Counted from the first letter of the stretch, positions 7,818-17,800 are shown. The stretch is DNA of 64,000 bases from Rhinopithecimicrobium faecis (GCA_017942165.1 JAGKSB010000011.1:53534-117533), one strand, 5' to 3'. Numbers and translations are program-made. The notes: a model not told the origin generated them from the letters alone.

Positions 7818-9863
7818 CTACGAATTTTTTAATTTTAAATAGTTATAAATTTCCAATTGAGATTGATGACTTAAGACATCGGAATCTCTTTTGTAATTGT
7901 TCTTTTGCAGTGGATCTATCACCCTAGCCTTTACATTATCCTGTAATTGAAGCGCTATAATAGCGCATATTTCTTCTTTTACCAAGGGGTCATAAAGTGG
8001 GAAAGCGACCTCTACTCTACGGTCTAAGTTACGCGTCATCAGGTCGGCAGAGCTAAGGTATACATCCTTCATTGTGCCATATTCAAAAATTAACACCCGA
8101 GCATGTTCTAAAAACCGATCGATGATGCTAATAATCGTTATATTTTCCGAAAACCCATAGATCCCTGGAATAAGACAGCACATGCCGCGAACAATAAGTT
8201 GAATTTTTATGCCCGCATTATTAGCCTCATATAAAGACTGAATAATCCCTTCATCTGTCAGGCTATTCATTTTCAAAATAATACGTACGGGCTCCCCTTT
8301 TTTCACTTCCTTAATAAGGAATGCTATTTTAGAAGTAAAATAAGTACGCATCGACCGTGGAGCGCAAATTATAGTTTGATAGTCCGCTAGGTAGTGATCA
8401 TCCTTAAGGCCCTCAAACATACGCTTTAAATCTTTAGTAATCCCTTTATGAGCTGTAAATAACCCATGGTCACAATATATTTTCGCTGTCTTTTCATTAA
8501 AATTTCCCGTACTCAGAAAACTATATAATGTTTGCTTAGCACCCTCCTTCCGGTATATAAGGCAAGACTTTGCATGCAATTTATGGTCCACATTTCCTAA
8601 AAAAACAGTGATACCTTCATTTTTCATAATTTCATGCCAATATAAATTGGCTTGTTCATCGAATCGCGCTTTAATTTCTAAGAATACTTGCACGCGGATA
8701 CCATTTCTGGCAGCGATAATTAATGCCGACACCACATTGGACGTTTGCGCCACACGGTAGAGGGAGATATCAATCTGCTCTACCTGCGTATCCATCGCTG
8801 CCTCACGCAGGAAATGTAAGACAAAGTCGTAACGCTGATAAGGGAATGATACTAGAAAATCTCTATTTTTAATTTGCGCAAGGAAGCTGCTCTTGAGATC
8901 TAACAAAGGAATAGCACAAGGGCTAAAGGAAGGGAACACCAACTTTTGGGGTATAAATTTTGGGAAATCTATAAAATCTTTAAAATTAAAATAGCGGCGG
9001 ATAGCGATTAAACCCTCATCATCTACCGCACATATAATCTTTAAAAAATCTAATATATCCGTCGGCATATGTGCATTATACTCTAAGCGCATAATGGAAC
9101 CTTGCTCCCGATTTTTGAGGGATTTTTTAAGTATTTCTACAAATGTCTCGGAACTTTCCTCATCAAAATCTAACTCGGCATCACGAGATAGCTTAAACTC
9201 ATAAGCTTCCACCTGCTCGAATTTTACGGCAGCAAATACATCAGCCATAAAAGCTATAATCATTCTATCTAAAAGTATTACCGCTGTATCTTCCTCCTGA
9301 TTGACACGGTAGAATCTTGGAAGAATCGTATTGGGAGGGAGCTCGATATAGGCAAATTTTGGCTTACCATCCCGCAGCAGTTTTACAATAAAATAAACCC
9401 TGTTGCCCTGTAATGTTGGGGGTTTCTCGGAATTGATCCATACAGGAATTAAGTGTTTTAATACCTTTTCGTGAAAATAACCCTGCAGCTGCTCAAACGG
9501 GGCTTGCTTAAGCTCTGCGACCTCTACTAGGCGTACACCTTCTGCCTCAAGACCTGGAAAGATAACCTTCTCTAAGAGGAAGTCAAACTTCTGCTCCTGT
9601 CGGATGACAACCTGCTGTATTTCTGCTAAGACTTGCTTAGGTTTGAAATCTAGCTTACGCTTATACTTCTTTTTGTTCGCAGCGATACGATGTAAAATTG
9701 CCACACGTACTCTATAAAATTCTTCTAAATTGGAGGAATAGATAGCTAAAAAGCGTAGCCTCTCAAGTAAGGGCACCTGCTCATCTGCAGCTTCTTGTAA
9801 GACGCGATCATTAAAACTTAACCAGCTTAACTCTCGATTATAGATGGGATATTTTTCCAGCAC
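7818..9863 (-). CDS. ppk1: Polyphosphate kinase 1
   Basis: PPK1 reversibly transfers the gamma-phosphate of ATP to polyphosphate through a phosphohistidine. The 681-residue protein opens with the N-domain signature NRELSWLSFNDRVLQEA. It carries the catalytic HKLHAK motif (active His about residue 430), then STGNFNEKTAKIYCDHGLFTA and the second conserved histidine in RFLEHARVLIF. Length is in the normal range of about 690. The downstream ppx is separated by only 2 bp, giving a coupled synthesis/degradation pair. A Gfo/Idh/MocA oxidoreductase gene lies 88 bp upstream in the same direction; whether it is co-transcribed is unclear. Confidence 0.96.
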   Translation of the reverse strand: MLEKYPIYNRELSWLSFNDRVLQEAADEQVPLLERLRFLAIYSSNLEEFYRVRVAILHRIAANKKKYKRKLDFKPKQVLAEIQQVVIRQEQKFDFLLEKVIFPGLEAEGVRLVEVAELKQAPFEQLQGYFHEKVLKHLIPVWINSEKPPTLQGNRVYFIVKLLRDGKPKFAYIELPPNTILPRFYRVNQEEDTAVILLDRMIIAFMADVFAAVKFEQVEAYEFKLSRDAELDFDEESSETFVEILKKSLKNREQGSIMRLEYNAHMPTDILDFLKIICAVDDEGLIAIRRYFNFKDFIDFPKFIPQKLVFPSFSPCAIPLLDLKSSFLAQIKNRDFLVSFPYQRYDFVLHFLREAAMDTQVEQIDISLYRVAQTSNVVSALIIAARNGIRVQVFLEIKARFDEQANLYWHEIMKNEGITVFLGNVDHKLHAKSCLIYRKEGAKQTLYSFLSTGNFNEKTAKIYCDHGLFTAHKGITKDLKRMFEGLKDDHYLADYQTIICAPRSMRTYFTSKIAFLIKEVKKGEPVRIILKMNSLTDEGIIQSLYEANNAGIKIQLIVRGMCCLIPGIYGFSENITIISIIDRFLEHARVLIFEYGTMKDVYLSSADLMTRNLDRRVEVAFPLYDPLVKEEICAIIALQLQDNVKARVIDPLQKNNYKRDSDVLSHQSQLEIYNYLKLKNS

Positions 9864-9951
9864 GTTATTCTAGATATAGGGGTTAGACAATATCTAATAA
9901 TAATGAAATTATATGAACTTAATGTTAAGCTCATATAATTTTATGGAATAA

Positions 9952-10980
9952 CTAGGAATTTGCGCTTGCTAGAATTTCTAATTGTCGCAGAATTTGTTCT
10001 TCTGTAACAAAATATGATTTACCTTCCCGTATTTGTGCATAGACAGCGTCAAATACTAAGTTGTAATCACCCTTACGTAATGGAACCTCTTCCTCCACCG
10101 TCTCGCCATTAGCAGTGATGTAGCAAAGCGTCCCCTGCATGCCTGCGTGCTCCAAGCCATAGGCTTGATCCGTAGGAAGCATCCCTGCGATAAGCTGCTG
10201 CTCTTGTACATCAGTACGTTGCTTCACAAAGCTCCCTTTCGTGCCATGCAGCATAAAGCTATGTTGAGCTTTCACCACGAGCATACTCACTGTTATATGT
10301 ACCGTAGGACCTTGCGCGTAGCTAAGTAGTAGCGTAGCGTAGTCATCTACGAGTGAATTATCCCGATTGGAGCTTTTTATTACATGGTAGCGCTCAGGAA
10401 TACCGAATATTGAAATTACCTGATCTAGGAGGTGTGAGCCTAAATCATAGAGCAGGCCTGCACCTGGACGCGGGGTTTCTTTAAATGCTTTGGGCCCGAT
10501 CTCATTGCGATAGCGGTCAAAGCGTAAGTGTATTTCTACAGGCTTACCTATTTTCTCGGAAGCTATCACCTCCTTCAAAGCATTGAAGTCGGCATCAAAG
10601 CGTCGGTTATGATAAGGCAGAAGATATCTCCCCATCTCCTTGGCTAAATCAAAGAGTTGCTTAGCCTCGGCAGCCGTCGGCGCTACGGGCTTTTCAATAA
10701 GCACATGTTTTCCTGCACGCAGGGCGCGACTTGCGAAATCCACATGGGTATCATTGGGGGTATTTACCACGACCAATTCTATCTCTGGGTCTGCAAGCAG
10801 CTCATCTACCGAGTCATAGGACACCACGGAAGGGTATCTTTCTGCGGCAAGCTTCTTCGTGCGCTCGACAATAGCTTTAAATTGAAAATGTTTATTATTG
10901 GCTATAAATGGCGTATGGAATATCTTTCCAGACATTCCATACGACAATATACCTGTAACTATAGGAGTAAAAGGTATCAT
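9952..10980 (-). CDS. Gfo/Idh/MocA family NAD(P)-dependent oxidoreductase
   Basis: The 342-residue protein has an N-terminal Rossmann fold and a C-terminal alpha/beta dimerisation domain. The glycine-rich loop lies in VTGILSYGMSGKIFHTPFI. The family EKP motif is present in LIEKPVAPT (the lysine contacts cofactor and substrate), and GLLYDLGSHLLDQ contains the conserved Asp and His of the catalytic region. Substrates in this family are sugars, inositols or their derivatives; the sequence gives no specificity. The start is 12 bp after the DUF4142-like lipoprotein stop, suggesting co-transcription, although no functional link is obvious. Confidence 0.88.
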   Translation of the reverse strand: MIPFTPIVTGILSYGMSGKIFHTPFIANNKHFQFKAIVERTKKLAAERYPSVVSYDSVDELLADPEIELVVVNTPNDTHVDFASRALRAGKHVLIEKPVAPTAAEAKQLFDLAKEMGRYLLPYHNRRFDADFNALKEVIASEKIGKPVEIHLRFDRYRNEIGPKAFKETPRPGAGLLYDLGSHLLDQVISIFGIPERYHVIKSSNRDNSLVDDYATLLLSYAQGPTVHITVSMLVVKAQHSFMLHGTKGSFVKQRTDVQEQQLIAGMLPTDQAYGLEHAGMQGTLCYITANGETVEEEVPLRKGDYNLVFDAVYAQIREGKSYFVTEEQILRQLEILASANS

Positions 10981-10992
10981 ATATTTTTATTT

Positions 10993-11532
10993 TTAGTGAT
11001 GCGCGTGAGCTTCAGCTTTACCACCTGCTAGGGTATAAATCTTAGCAAATTTCTCTGCTTGCTCATGTGCAAATTCTTGAACGTGCACATTGGTATTTTT
11101 TGCTTCTTGCGCTAATTTAAGTTTGATATCAGCGACATCAAGTTGAACATGTTTTAAATATGCTTGATCATCAAAAGCTACCGTAGAGTCTGCTTCGAAA
11201 GGTGAAACACCAGGTAACGGATTAACCATGTGTAAAGAAGTTGCTAATGAATCTAAGTCTCCTGCTAAAGAAGCGTAAACTGTTTGAATTTCTTGAGCTA
11301 CTTTTTTAACATCTGCAGAGGAAGAAGCTTGTTCTGCATATTTTGCATAAGCAACTTCATACTGTGCTCTGTCACTGATCAAATGAATTAATCTGAATGC
11401 ATCTCCATCTGCTAAAGAAGTTTTCGAATATTTTCTTTGCAAATCTGCACCTCGTTGAAAATCACAGGAAGCTAAAAGTGATGTTCCACAAACAGCTGCT
11501 ACTATAAATAACTTGTTAAATTTCATATCCAT
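10993..11532 (-). CDS. DUF4142-like lipoprotein
   Basis: The 179-residue product starts MDMKFNKL (a second ATG two codons in is possible) and has a lipoprotein signal ending LLAS-C23. The mature part is almost wholly helical and matches the general pattern of DUF4142 proteins: a ferritin-like helical bundle with alternating charged and small residues, such as DVKKVAQEIQTVYASLAGDLDSLATSL. It ends in a histidine cluster (AEAHAHH) that could bind metal. The function is unknown. A TATTTTTG -7-like box on the minus strand at 11547-11554 would give the gene its own short leader. The family call is moderate; the lipoprotein nature is clear. Confidence 0.7.
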   Translation of the reverse strand: MDMKFNKLFIVAAVCGTSLLASCDFQRGADLQRKYSKTSLADGDAFRLIHLISDRAQYEVAYAKYAEQASSSADVKKVAQEIQTVYASLAGDLDSLATSLHMVNPLPGVSPFEADSTVAFDDQAYLKHVQLDVADIKLKLAQEAKNTNVHVQEFAHEQAEKFAKIYTLAGGKAEAHAHH

Positions 11533-11602
11533 TATTTTAATATGTGCAAAAATAAAAAAATTAACTGTCTTAAATATTTTATTTTTAAAAAGATTGCCAC
11601 AT

Positions 11603-14179
11603 TTACGCCAAATTTCTACCGGCGTTTACAACCCCGAAAATAGTGCGTGCCACTAATTTAGCAAAAGCATCTTTAATCTTAGGGTCTAGGGCTTCATTTT
11701 TAAGCTTTTTATTGGAATAATGTTGAATAATTAGCAGGGGTAAAACAATCTTTTCACGCGCTAGAATAGACTCCCTTTCTACAGGGTAGTTCTCCATAAG
11801 CTTCGCTGTTTCCGATAATTTCAGAATATAGCGCTTCGTAGTTTCATACTCTGTATACAATGTCAGCCAGAAAGCTCCAAATTCGGGATCATCTTTCATA
11901 TAGGTCGTGATATCAAAATTTGATTTTGTCATCGACATCATGGAGTTATCTATTAACGTTTGGAACATGCCTGAAGTCTTGTATAAGTTTAAGACATCTT
12001 TCCACAGATTATTCTGCTCGGCCCATTTCAAGGCGGAGCCTACGCCAAAAAAGCCTGGAATATTCTGCTTTAGCTGACTCCAAGCTGTCACAAAGGAGAT
12101 GGCACGCAAATCTTCTAAACGTAGTTCCTTTCCAGCATTTCTTTTCACCGGACGGGAGCTGATATTTATGGACCCCAAGGACTTCAAGGGGCTGAAAGTT
12201 TCTAAATATTTTAAAAACAAAGGATCCTGACGTAAGGCTAAGAATTTCTGATGGGAAATTTCTGCCAGCTGATCCATAACATGCTTCTGATGATCCGTTA
12301 AAGTATCTCCGGGTTTCTGATTGATATGCGAAATTAATCCCGCATGCAACAGCTGCTCAATGTTATTTCTTGCAGTATCTAATGATCCGTACTGCGAGGA
12401 GATTGTCTGCCCTTGAATGGTAAGCTGTATATGATCGTTTTCAATTTCTTTGCCCATGGATGCATAGAAGCGTTGGGTCTTCCCACCACCACGAGCTGGA
12501 GGCCCCCCACGGCCATCGAAAAATACTAAGTCCACTTTATACTCACGAGCCATCGCTGTCAACTCAATCTTAGCCTTATAGATCGACCAATTGGCCATTA
12601 AATAGCCGCCATCTTTTGTGCTATCAGAGAAGCCTAACATAATCGTCTGCTTATTGCCCCGCATCTGTAGATGGGAAGCATAAGCGGCATTACTGTATAA
12701 GGACTTCATTACATCGGCAGCACGTGTTAAGTCATCGACTGTTTCAAATAAGGGTACAAAATCTATTGTTAATGCATCCTTATTCCAGCCCGACCATAAG
12801 AACAGTTGACGTAAGCATAGAATATCGGATGCCTGTTGGCAATTCGAAATAATAAAGCGCTGTGCTGCACGCTCCGATCCTGCAAGCTGTATAGGCTTCA
12901 TCAGTCGGATGACCTCTAAGGTATCTTTTACCAGCGCTTCCTCTGTTCCTAGGAGTGGAATATCCTGCTCAGAGAATGTAATCGCTGCCACCTTTTGCGC
13001 TTCCGAAAGGTCCAAAAAATTTAAGGGTACCCCCAGCGTCGCTGCATGCTCGGTAATAAGAAACTCATACGTTTGACGTAAGATGCTGCTATCTTGACGA
13101 ATATCTAAGGTTGTAAAAAAGCAGCCGAAGGTTAATACCTTACGTAATAAATCATCCACAGAATCTATAAATAAGCTGTTGTGATCCTCCTTTAAAACTT
13201 TTTTAACAGCCTTCAAATTGGTGACAATCTCTGCGGTAACATCCTTTGGATGCGCTACGGGATTAAAACTATTTTCATAGAATATATCCTGCAAATTGTC
13301 CATATACTGCTCCACACCCCGGAAGGTAATACGTCTTTTGACAACGCGGAAATCCCTGTAATAACATCTAAATAAAATGGTGCGTAACAGCGTTGCCACC
13401 TTTTTGGTGCCCTCAGCATTCACATTTGGGTTGCCATCACGATCGCCCCCAGGCCAGAAACCCAACTCTATAAGTTGCTTCACATGCTCGGTATCGATAT
13501 CCAATTCATCGTCTATAAAAGATTGAATCTCGGAAGCTACTTTATAGAAAACATTTTCCAAGAACCAGGCTAAAGAGATCGCCTCATCTAAGGGTGTAGG
13601 TTGATTTTTATTGATAAATGGCGTCTTTCCCAACTGCTGCAACAGCAGGTGTATATTGGGAATATCATTTGCTTTAATGGCTTCAATCAGATCGTTGATA
13701 ATAGCCAGCACCGCACCGGGGTAGAATTGTGTAGGATGTGCCGTAAGGACCAAACGTACCGAAAAATCCTTCAGCTTATTGACCACCGTTTTCTTAAGAC
13801 CCGGGTTATTCTCTGTCATCTTAAAAATAGCACTTAATAGTCCTGCTTCATCCGAGCGCCCCACAGCCTGAAAAGCAGAATCTTCTACCGCATCAAATAG
13901 GACTACTTGTCGCTCTACATATTGTACGATACGAAATAATAAATCCAATTTGGACGCCTCTGTTTGATACGATTCTTGCTGCGCAAAGAAAGAATCAATG
14001 ATCTCTTCTGGGGAGCGGTGTTCCTCTACGCCTACTTCACAGTGGGTGGAGAAAAATGGTAATAATGTTCCCGTGTCTTTTACTTGTTGGAAAGGTAAGG
14101 TGAGAAATAAACTTTTAAAAAGCTCAAATCGTGTCAATACCTCGCTCTGAAAGACAGCTTCTTTCTTACTTAACTTCAT
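11603..14179 (-). CDS. ppc: Phosphoenolpyruvate carboxylase
   Basis: PEP carboxylase makes oxaloacetate from PEP and bicarbonate, refilling the TCA cycle. The 858-residue protein shows the standard landmarks: RLVLTAHPTQFYPG with the catalytic His, FWPGGDRDGNPNVNAEGT, the IMLGFSDSTKDGGYL segment, and the glycine-rich bicarbonate/PEP loop FDGRGGPPARGGGKT with its Arg. The C-terminus, ending near NAGRNLA, is close to the usual NTG-type end. It is slightly shorter than the E. coli enzyme (883). It is transcribed from a canonical Bacteroidota promoter at 14244-14274; the DUF4142-like gene follows 70 bp downstream with a possible separate promoter. Confidence 0.96.
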   Translation of the reverse strand: MKLSKKEAVFQSEVLTRFELFKSLFLTLPFQQVKDTGTLLPFFSTHCEVGVEEHRSPEEIIDSFFAQQESYQTEASKLDLLFRIVQYVERQVVLFDAVEDSAFQAVGRSDEAGLLSAIFKMTENNPGLKKTVVNKLKDFSVRLVLTAHPTQFYPGAVLAIINDLIEAIKANDIPNIHLLLQQLGKTPFINKNQPTPLDEAISLAWFLENVFYKVASEIQSFIDDELDIDTEHVKQLIELGFWPGGDRDGNPNVNAEGTKKVATLLRTILFRCYYRDFRVVKRRITFRGVEQYMDNLQDIFYENSFNPVAHPKDVTAEIVTNLKAVKKVLKEDHNSLFIDSVDDLLRKVLTFGCFFTTLDIRQDSSILRQTYEFLITEHAATLGVPLNFLDLSEAQKVAAITFSEQDIPLLGTEEALVKDTLEVIRLMKPIQLAGSERAAQRFIISNCQQASDILCLRQLFLWSGWNKDALTIDFVPLFETVDDLTRAADVMKSLYSNAAYASHLQMRGNKQTIMLGFSDSTKDGGYLMANWSIYKAKIELTAMAREYKVDLVFFDGRGGPPARGGGKTQRFYASMGKEIENDHIQLTIQGQTISSQYGSLDTARNNIEQLLHAGLISHINQKPGDTLTDHQKHVMDQLAEISHQKFLALRQDPLFLKYLETFSPLKSLGSINISSRPVKRNAGKELRLEDLRAISFVTAWSQLKQNIPGFFGVGSALKWAEQNNLWKDVLNLYKTSGMFQTLIDNSMMSMTKSNFDITTYMKDDPEFGAFWLTLYTEYETTKRYILKLSETAKLMENYPVERESILAREKIVLPLLIIQHYSNKKLKNEALDPKIKDAFAKLVARTIFGVVNAGRNLA

Positions 14180-14243
14180 GGTTAACGTTAAATGAAAATG
14201 TAGATTGATTCCCTAAGTGGATAGCACGCTACCCATGCCTTAT

Positions 14244-14274
14244 CAAATATAAAATTTTAATACGCTATTTCAAA
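14244..14274 (-). promoter_or_regulatory. Bacteroidota-type promoter for ppc
   Basis: On the minus strand TTTG (14271-14274), 19 bp and TATATTTG (14244-14251) match the Bacteroidota -33/-7 consensus TTTG-N19-TAnnTTTG exactly. Transcription should start near 14238, leaving a leader of roughly 58 nt before the ppc ATG at 14179. Confidence 0.7.
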
Positions 14275-14498
14275 AATAAACATAAGTATTTCAAGAAAAT
14301 AGTGATTTTATTAAAAAATAAATAATGTTTTACCAGTTTCAATTGAACTTACAAAATTAACTGAAAAGCTATTTTTTTGGTTTTATATCCCTGTAAAGCG
14401 TATCTTACGCTAAACAGAAACAATTAATGCTCACGAAATCTTTTAAAAGAACATTTTTTAATTGATATTGCAAGTATTACGTATTGAGGGCATCATTA

Positions 14499-14530
14499 TT
14501 GCCTTATACAAGCACAATCTTGTATATTTG
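14499..14530 (+). promoter_or_regulatory. Probable promoter of the FUSC-ypdA operon
   Basis: TTG (14499-14501), 21 bp and TATATTTG (14523-14530) fit the Bacteroidota promoter form. The predicted start near 14536 is only about 8 nt before the ATG at 14544, so the message would have a very short leader. This supports the 14544 start over an upstream TTG at 14484. Confidence 0.5.
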
Positions 14531-14543
14531 TGAGACAAGAATT

Positions 14544-16727
14544 ATGAAACAAGCGCGCGAGATATCAAATTTTTTTTACGGACAATATTTTGCCGATGGC
14601 CTGCGCATCACGATAGGCTGTATCGTACCTGTGTTAGTGTTCGCCTCCATGGGGCAGTTTATGACGGGCACCGTGGTCTCCCTGGGTGCGCTGTTAATTG
14701 GCCTCTCAGATACCCCTGGCGCTCCCTCCCACAGAAGGAACGGTATGTATGCTTGCTACCTGTTGACCATCCTCAGCTTTCTGATAACAATCTCCGTAAA
14801 TCAATTTCCTATTCTGCTGGCGTTGACCCTAGGTATCGTATGTTTTTTATTCTGCATGCTTGCCGTCTACAATGCCCGAGCAGCGAATATCGGTATGATG
14901 GCCATGCTGATGATGCTGATTCAAGTGGAGACTTATTACACCTTCTCCACGGCCTTAACATATATTGGCTATTACAGTTTGGGCGCAGCCTGGTATATCT
15001 TTATCAGCCTTTCGCTAACCCAAGTTCGCCCCTACCGCCTCGCGCAACAGGAGCTTGCAGAAACCATCCGTTATGTTGCAGATTATATTCGCCTAAAAGC
15101 AAATTTCTACGATGAGCATGTTGATAACGACGCCAACTACCTCAAGTTAATTGAAAAGCAGATTGAAGTTAATGCCCACCAGGAGAATGTTCGAGACTTA
15201 CTCTTTCAATCCAAGAGGTCGATTAAGGATACCACCAAGACGGGGCGTTATCTGACTATTGTATTTTCTGATATTGTAGATCTTTTTGAACAAAGTATGG
15301 CTACCCACTACGACTATAACGCTGTGAGTGAGAAGTTTGGACATACAGGAATCCTCAATGACTTTAAAGTTATTATATTAAAACTTACGAATGAGCTAGA
15401 CCACTTAGCATACCAACTGAATGCCAACCGCATACCTAGCCCCCTGTATGACTTCCAGCAGGATCTATCAGTCCTTCAGCAGCGTATTGAAGCCGTAGAA
15501 AAAGAGCATGGATACAATACCATTGCCCTAAAGAAGATACTTATCAATGTGCGCGATATTGTGAAGCATATCAACAATATCTACAGTTACGCACATATCA
15601 AGACTTTCGATGTTAATAAGGCTGAAATTAAAGATGCCTCCCGTTTTATTGTTCGCGACACCTTTGAAAGTAAGAAATTTCGGGAAAATCTAAATTTGAA
15701 ATCTACCATCTTTAGGCATGCCGCACGCATGGGTATTGTAATGAGCTTCGCCTATGTATTAGCCTTATATTTAAATATTTCGGAAAATACCTACTGGATT
15801 TTATTGACTATTATGGTCATCTTGAAGCCTGGATTTGGACTTACGAAGGAGCGTAATGTGCAACGCCTAATAGGGACTATCGTAGGAGGTATTATTGGTA
15901 TCATCCTGCTAATCGTGGTGCACGACCCCCTAGCGCGCTTTGCGATACTCGTATTTTTCTTCCTTGCCGCATACAGCCTATTTCGGGTGAATTATATTGT
16001 AGCCGTCATCTTTATGACCCCCTATGTTATTATCATGCTGAGCTTTATGTCCGTGGACACCTTTGGCATGGCAAAGGAGCGTATTCTAGATACCTTTTTA
16101 GGGGGTATGATTGCCTTTCTATCGAGTTATATTATCTTCCCAAATTGGGAGAGTGTGCTTATAAAAGATTCTATGCGGAATCTACTGATAGCAAACTACA
16201 ACTACCTTGCTCAAGCACTGAAAGTTATCTCTTCGGAGGAATTGACTACGACAGACTATAAACTTGCCCGAAAGTCGGTATATATTGAGACCGCCAACAT
16301 GGGGTCCACCTTCCAACGCTTACTGACGGAGCCTAAAAGCAAGCAGAAAATAGCGAAGGTAATTAATAGGTTTGTCATCCATGATCATATCCTCTCCTCC
16401 TATTCAACGACATTGATGACGCGGATTATATCCGCAGATCAAGCCTCCTTAACGAATGAGCATGTTCGGTTAATTCGCAAAACACTGAACCATTTAGAGC
16501 AGGCAATAGCGCAGTTAAAAACACCTGAAAGTGGAGGTAAATTTCAACCTGTAAACTACAGTATTCCGGAGGATTTAGCGGCTAATAATGACAATTCCGA
16601 AGAAGCTAAATTAATTTCAGAACAGCTGGAGTTTTTAAATAAAATCGCTACGAATATATTAAAGATAACACACATGGAACAGGACGAAAGCTTGAAAGAG
16701 CCGACGGACAATCTAGCGAAACTATAA
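14544..16727 (+). CDS. FUSC family inner membrane protein (YccS/YhfK-like)
   Basis: The protein of about 727 residues has the duplicated architecture of the FUSC (fusaric acid resistance protein-like) family. An N-terminal block of about six membrane helices (residues 20-165) is followed by a cytoplasmic helical domain (about 170-380), a second block of about six helices (about 395-520, including YWILLTIMVILKPGFGLTKERNVQRLIGTIVGG) and a soluble tail. The R-x2-Q-R-x2-G-T-x2-G stretch after the helix is the FUSC signature. Members are linked to export of aromatic acids or to envelope stress. The frame is open from a TTG at 14484, but ATG 14544 is preferred because the promoter box overlaps the extension. 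ypdA starts 2 bp after its stop. Confidence 0.85.
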   Translation: MKQAREISNFFYGQYFADGLRITIGCIVPVLVFASMGQFMTGTVVSLGALLIGLSDTPGAPSHRRNGMYACYLLTILSFLITISVNQFPILLALTLGIVCFLFCMLAVYNARAANIGMMAMLMMLIQVETYYTFSTALTYIGYYSLGAAWYIFISLSLTQVRPYRLAQQELAETIRYVADYIRLKANFYDEHVDNDANYLKLIEKQIEVNAHQENVRDLLFQSKRSIKDTTKTGRYLTIVFSDIVDLFEQSMATHYDYNAVSEKFGHTGILNDFKVIILKLTNELDHLAYQLNANRIPSPLYDFQQDLSVLQQRIEAVEKEHGYNTIALKKILINVRDIVKHINNIYSYAHIKTFDVNKAEIKDASRFIVRDTFESKKFRENLNLKSTIFRHAARMGIVMSFAYVLALYLNISENTYWILLTIMVILKPGFGLTKERNVQRLIGTIVGGIIGIILLIVVHDPLARFAILVFFFLAAYSLFRVNYIVAVIFMTPYVIIMLSFMSVDTFGMAKERILDTFLGGMIAFLSSYIIFPNWESVLIKDSMRNLLIANYNYLAQALKVISSEELTTTDYKLARKSVYIETANMGSTFQRLLTEPKSKQKIAKVINRFVIHDHILSSYSTTLMTRIISADQASLTNEHVRLIRKTLNHLEQAIAQLKTPESGGKFQPVNYSIPEDLAANNDNSEEAKLISEQLEFLNKIATNILKITHMEQDESLKEPTDNLAKL

Positions 16728-16729
16728 GT

Positions 16730-17710
16730 ATGAATGAAATTCTAGATATCTTAATTATTGGTGCTGGCCCCATAGGGTTAGCATGTGGCATTCAGGCGCA
16801 AGAGGCTGGCTTAACCGTACGTATTGTAGAAAAAGGATGCCTTACCAACTCGCTTTATAGTTACCCGCAGCAGATGACTTTCTTCTCCTCATCGGATAAG
16901 TTAGAGATTGGTGGCTGCCCATTTGTGACGACCCTCCCTAAGCCTAAGCGTGCAGAAGCCCTAGAGTATTACCGCCGTGTGGCACAGAAATTTGAGCTTC
17001 CTATCCACTTATTTGAAACCGTGCTGCAGGTCGAAGATCAAGCAGGCATCTTTCAGATTCAGACGAGTAAAGGCATCTACTATGCTAAGCATGTCATCGT
17101 TGCCACAGGCTTCTATGATATCCCTATGGCCCTCAATATCCCTGGAGAAGAGCTCCCTAAGGTAACGCACTATTACCAAGACCCTCATTACTACACCAAT
17201 CAAAAGGTCGTCGTAGTCGGCGCTAGCAACTCCTCCATCGATGCGGCTTTGGAGACCTATCGCAAGGGGGCTGAAGTCACACTTATTATTCGTAAGCAAG
17301 CAATTAGTTCACGAGTAAAATACTGGGTGAAGCCAGATATTGAAAATAGAATTGCTGCAGGAGAGATCAAGGTATTTTACGAGTCCCAATTAACGGAGAT
17401 AACAGCGCATGACGTGGCTATTGCAACAGCTACAGGCACCGTGCGAATAGCGAATGACTTCGTACTTGCACTTACAGGTTACCGCCCTAATTTTGAGTTT
17501 TTGAAACAGCTAGGTATCGACGTTCCGGCAACAGAGCCATGCATCCCAACGCACAATACGCTTACAATGGAAACGAATGTCCCAGGTATGTATTTAGCAG
17601 GAGTCGTATGTGGTGGATTGAATACACACCTTTGGTTTATAGAAAATTCTAGAATCCATGCGGCACAAATTATTGAAGATATTCTTTCAAAAAGTAGTGT
17701 TATTAGCTAA
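16730..17710 (+). CDS. ypdA: YpdA family FAD/NAD(P)-dependent (bacillithiol disulfide reductase-like) oxidoreductase
   Basis: The 326-residue two-nucleotide-domain flavoprotein has an FAD-binding GAGPIGLACG loop at the N-terminus. A second dinucleotide loop, VVVGASNSSIDAALE, lies near residue 160, and ATGFYDIP and TGYRPN also fit. The cysteine pair of thioredoxin reductase is absent. PQQMTFFSSSDKLEIGGCPF is typical of YpdA, the NADPH-dependent bacillithiol disulfide reductase of Firmicutes. Bacteroidota homologues are annotated the same way, but their physiological substrate is less certain. The start lies 2 bp after the FUSC stop, so the two are translationally coupled. A hairpin and triplicated repeat follow the stop. 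Confidence 0.85.
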   Translation: MNEILDILIIGAGPIGLACGIQAQEAGLTVRIVEKGCLTNSLYSYPQQMTFFSSSDKLEIGGCPFVTTLPKPKRAEALEYYRRVAQKFELPIHLFETVLQVEDQAGIFQIQTSKGIYYAKHVIVATGFYDIPMALNIPGEELPKVTHYYQDPHYYTNQKVVVVGASNSSIDAALETYRKGAEVTLIIRKQAISSRVKYWVKPDIENRIAAGEIKVFYESQLTEITAHDVAIATATGTVRIANDFVLALTGYRPNFEFLKQLGIDVPATEPCIPTHNTLTMETNVPGMYLAGVVCGGLNTHLWFIENSRIHAAQIIEDILSKSSVIS

Positions 17711-17728
17711 CAAGATAGCCTATTAAAA

Positions 17729-17800
17729 GGTATTAATAGAAAAGCTTACTAAGGTATTAATAGAAAAGCTTACTAAGGTATTAATAGAAAAGCTTACTAA
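17729..17800. repeat. Three perfect tandem copies of a 24-bp unit
   Basis: The 24-bp unit GGTATTAATAGAAAAGCTTA plus CTAA occurs three times without change at 17729-17752, 17753-17776 and 17777-17800. The last copy runs into the tetR stop codon (17797-17799, minus strand). The 3' half of each unit, AGAAAAGCTTA, is the left arm of the terminator-like dyad at 17786-17808; only the third copy still faces its right arm. This looks like recent tandem duplication, probably by replication slippage, of a terminator half-site between two convergent genes. Confidence 0.95.

Larger units (their letters stand above)
14180..14543. other. Divergent intergenic region ppc / FUSC operon
   Basis: These 364 bp hold no gene. 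They contain the ppc promoter (14244-14274, minus strand) and the FUSC promoter (14499-14530, plus strand). In between lies a short dyad AGCGTA-TCT-TACGCT at 14397-14411 that might be a regulator site. The rest is AT-rich without visible structure. Confidence 0.6.
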
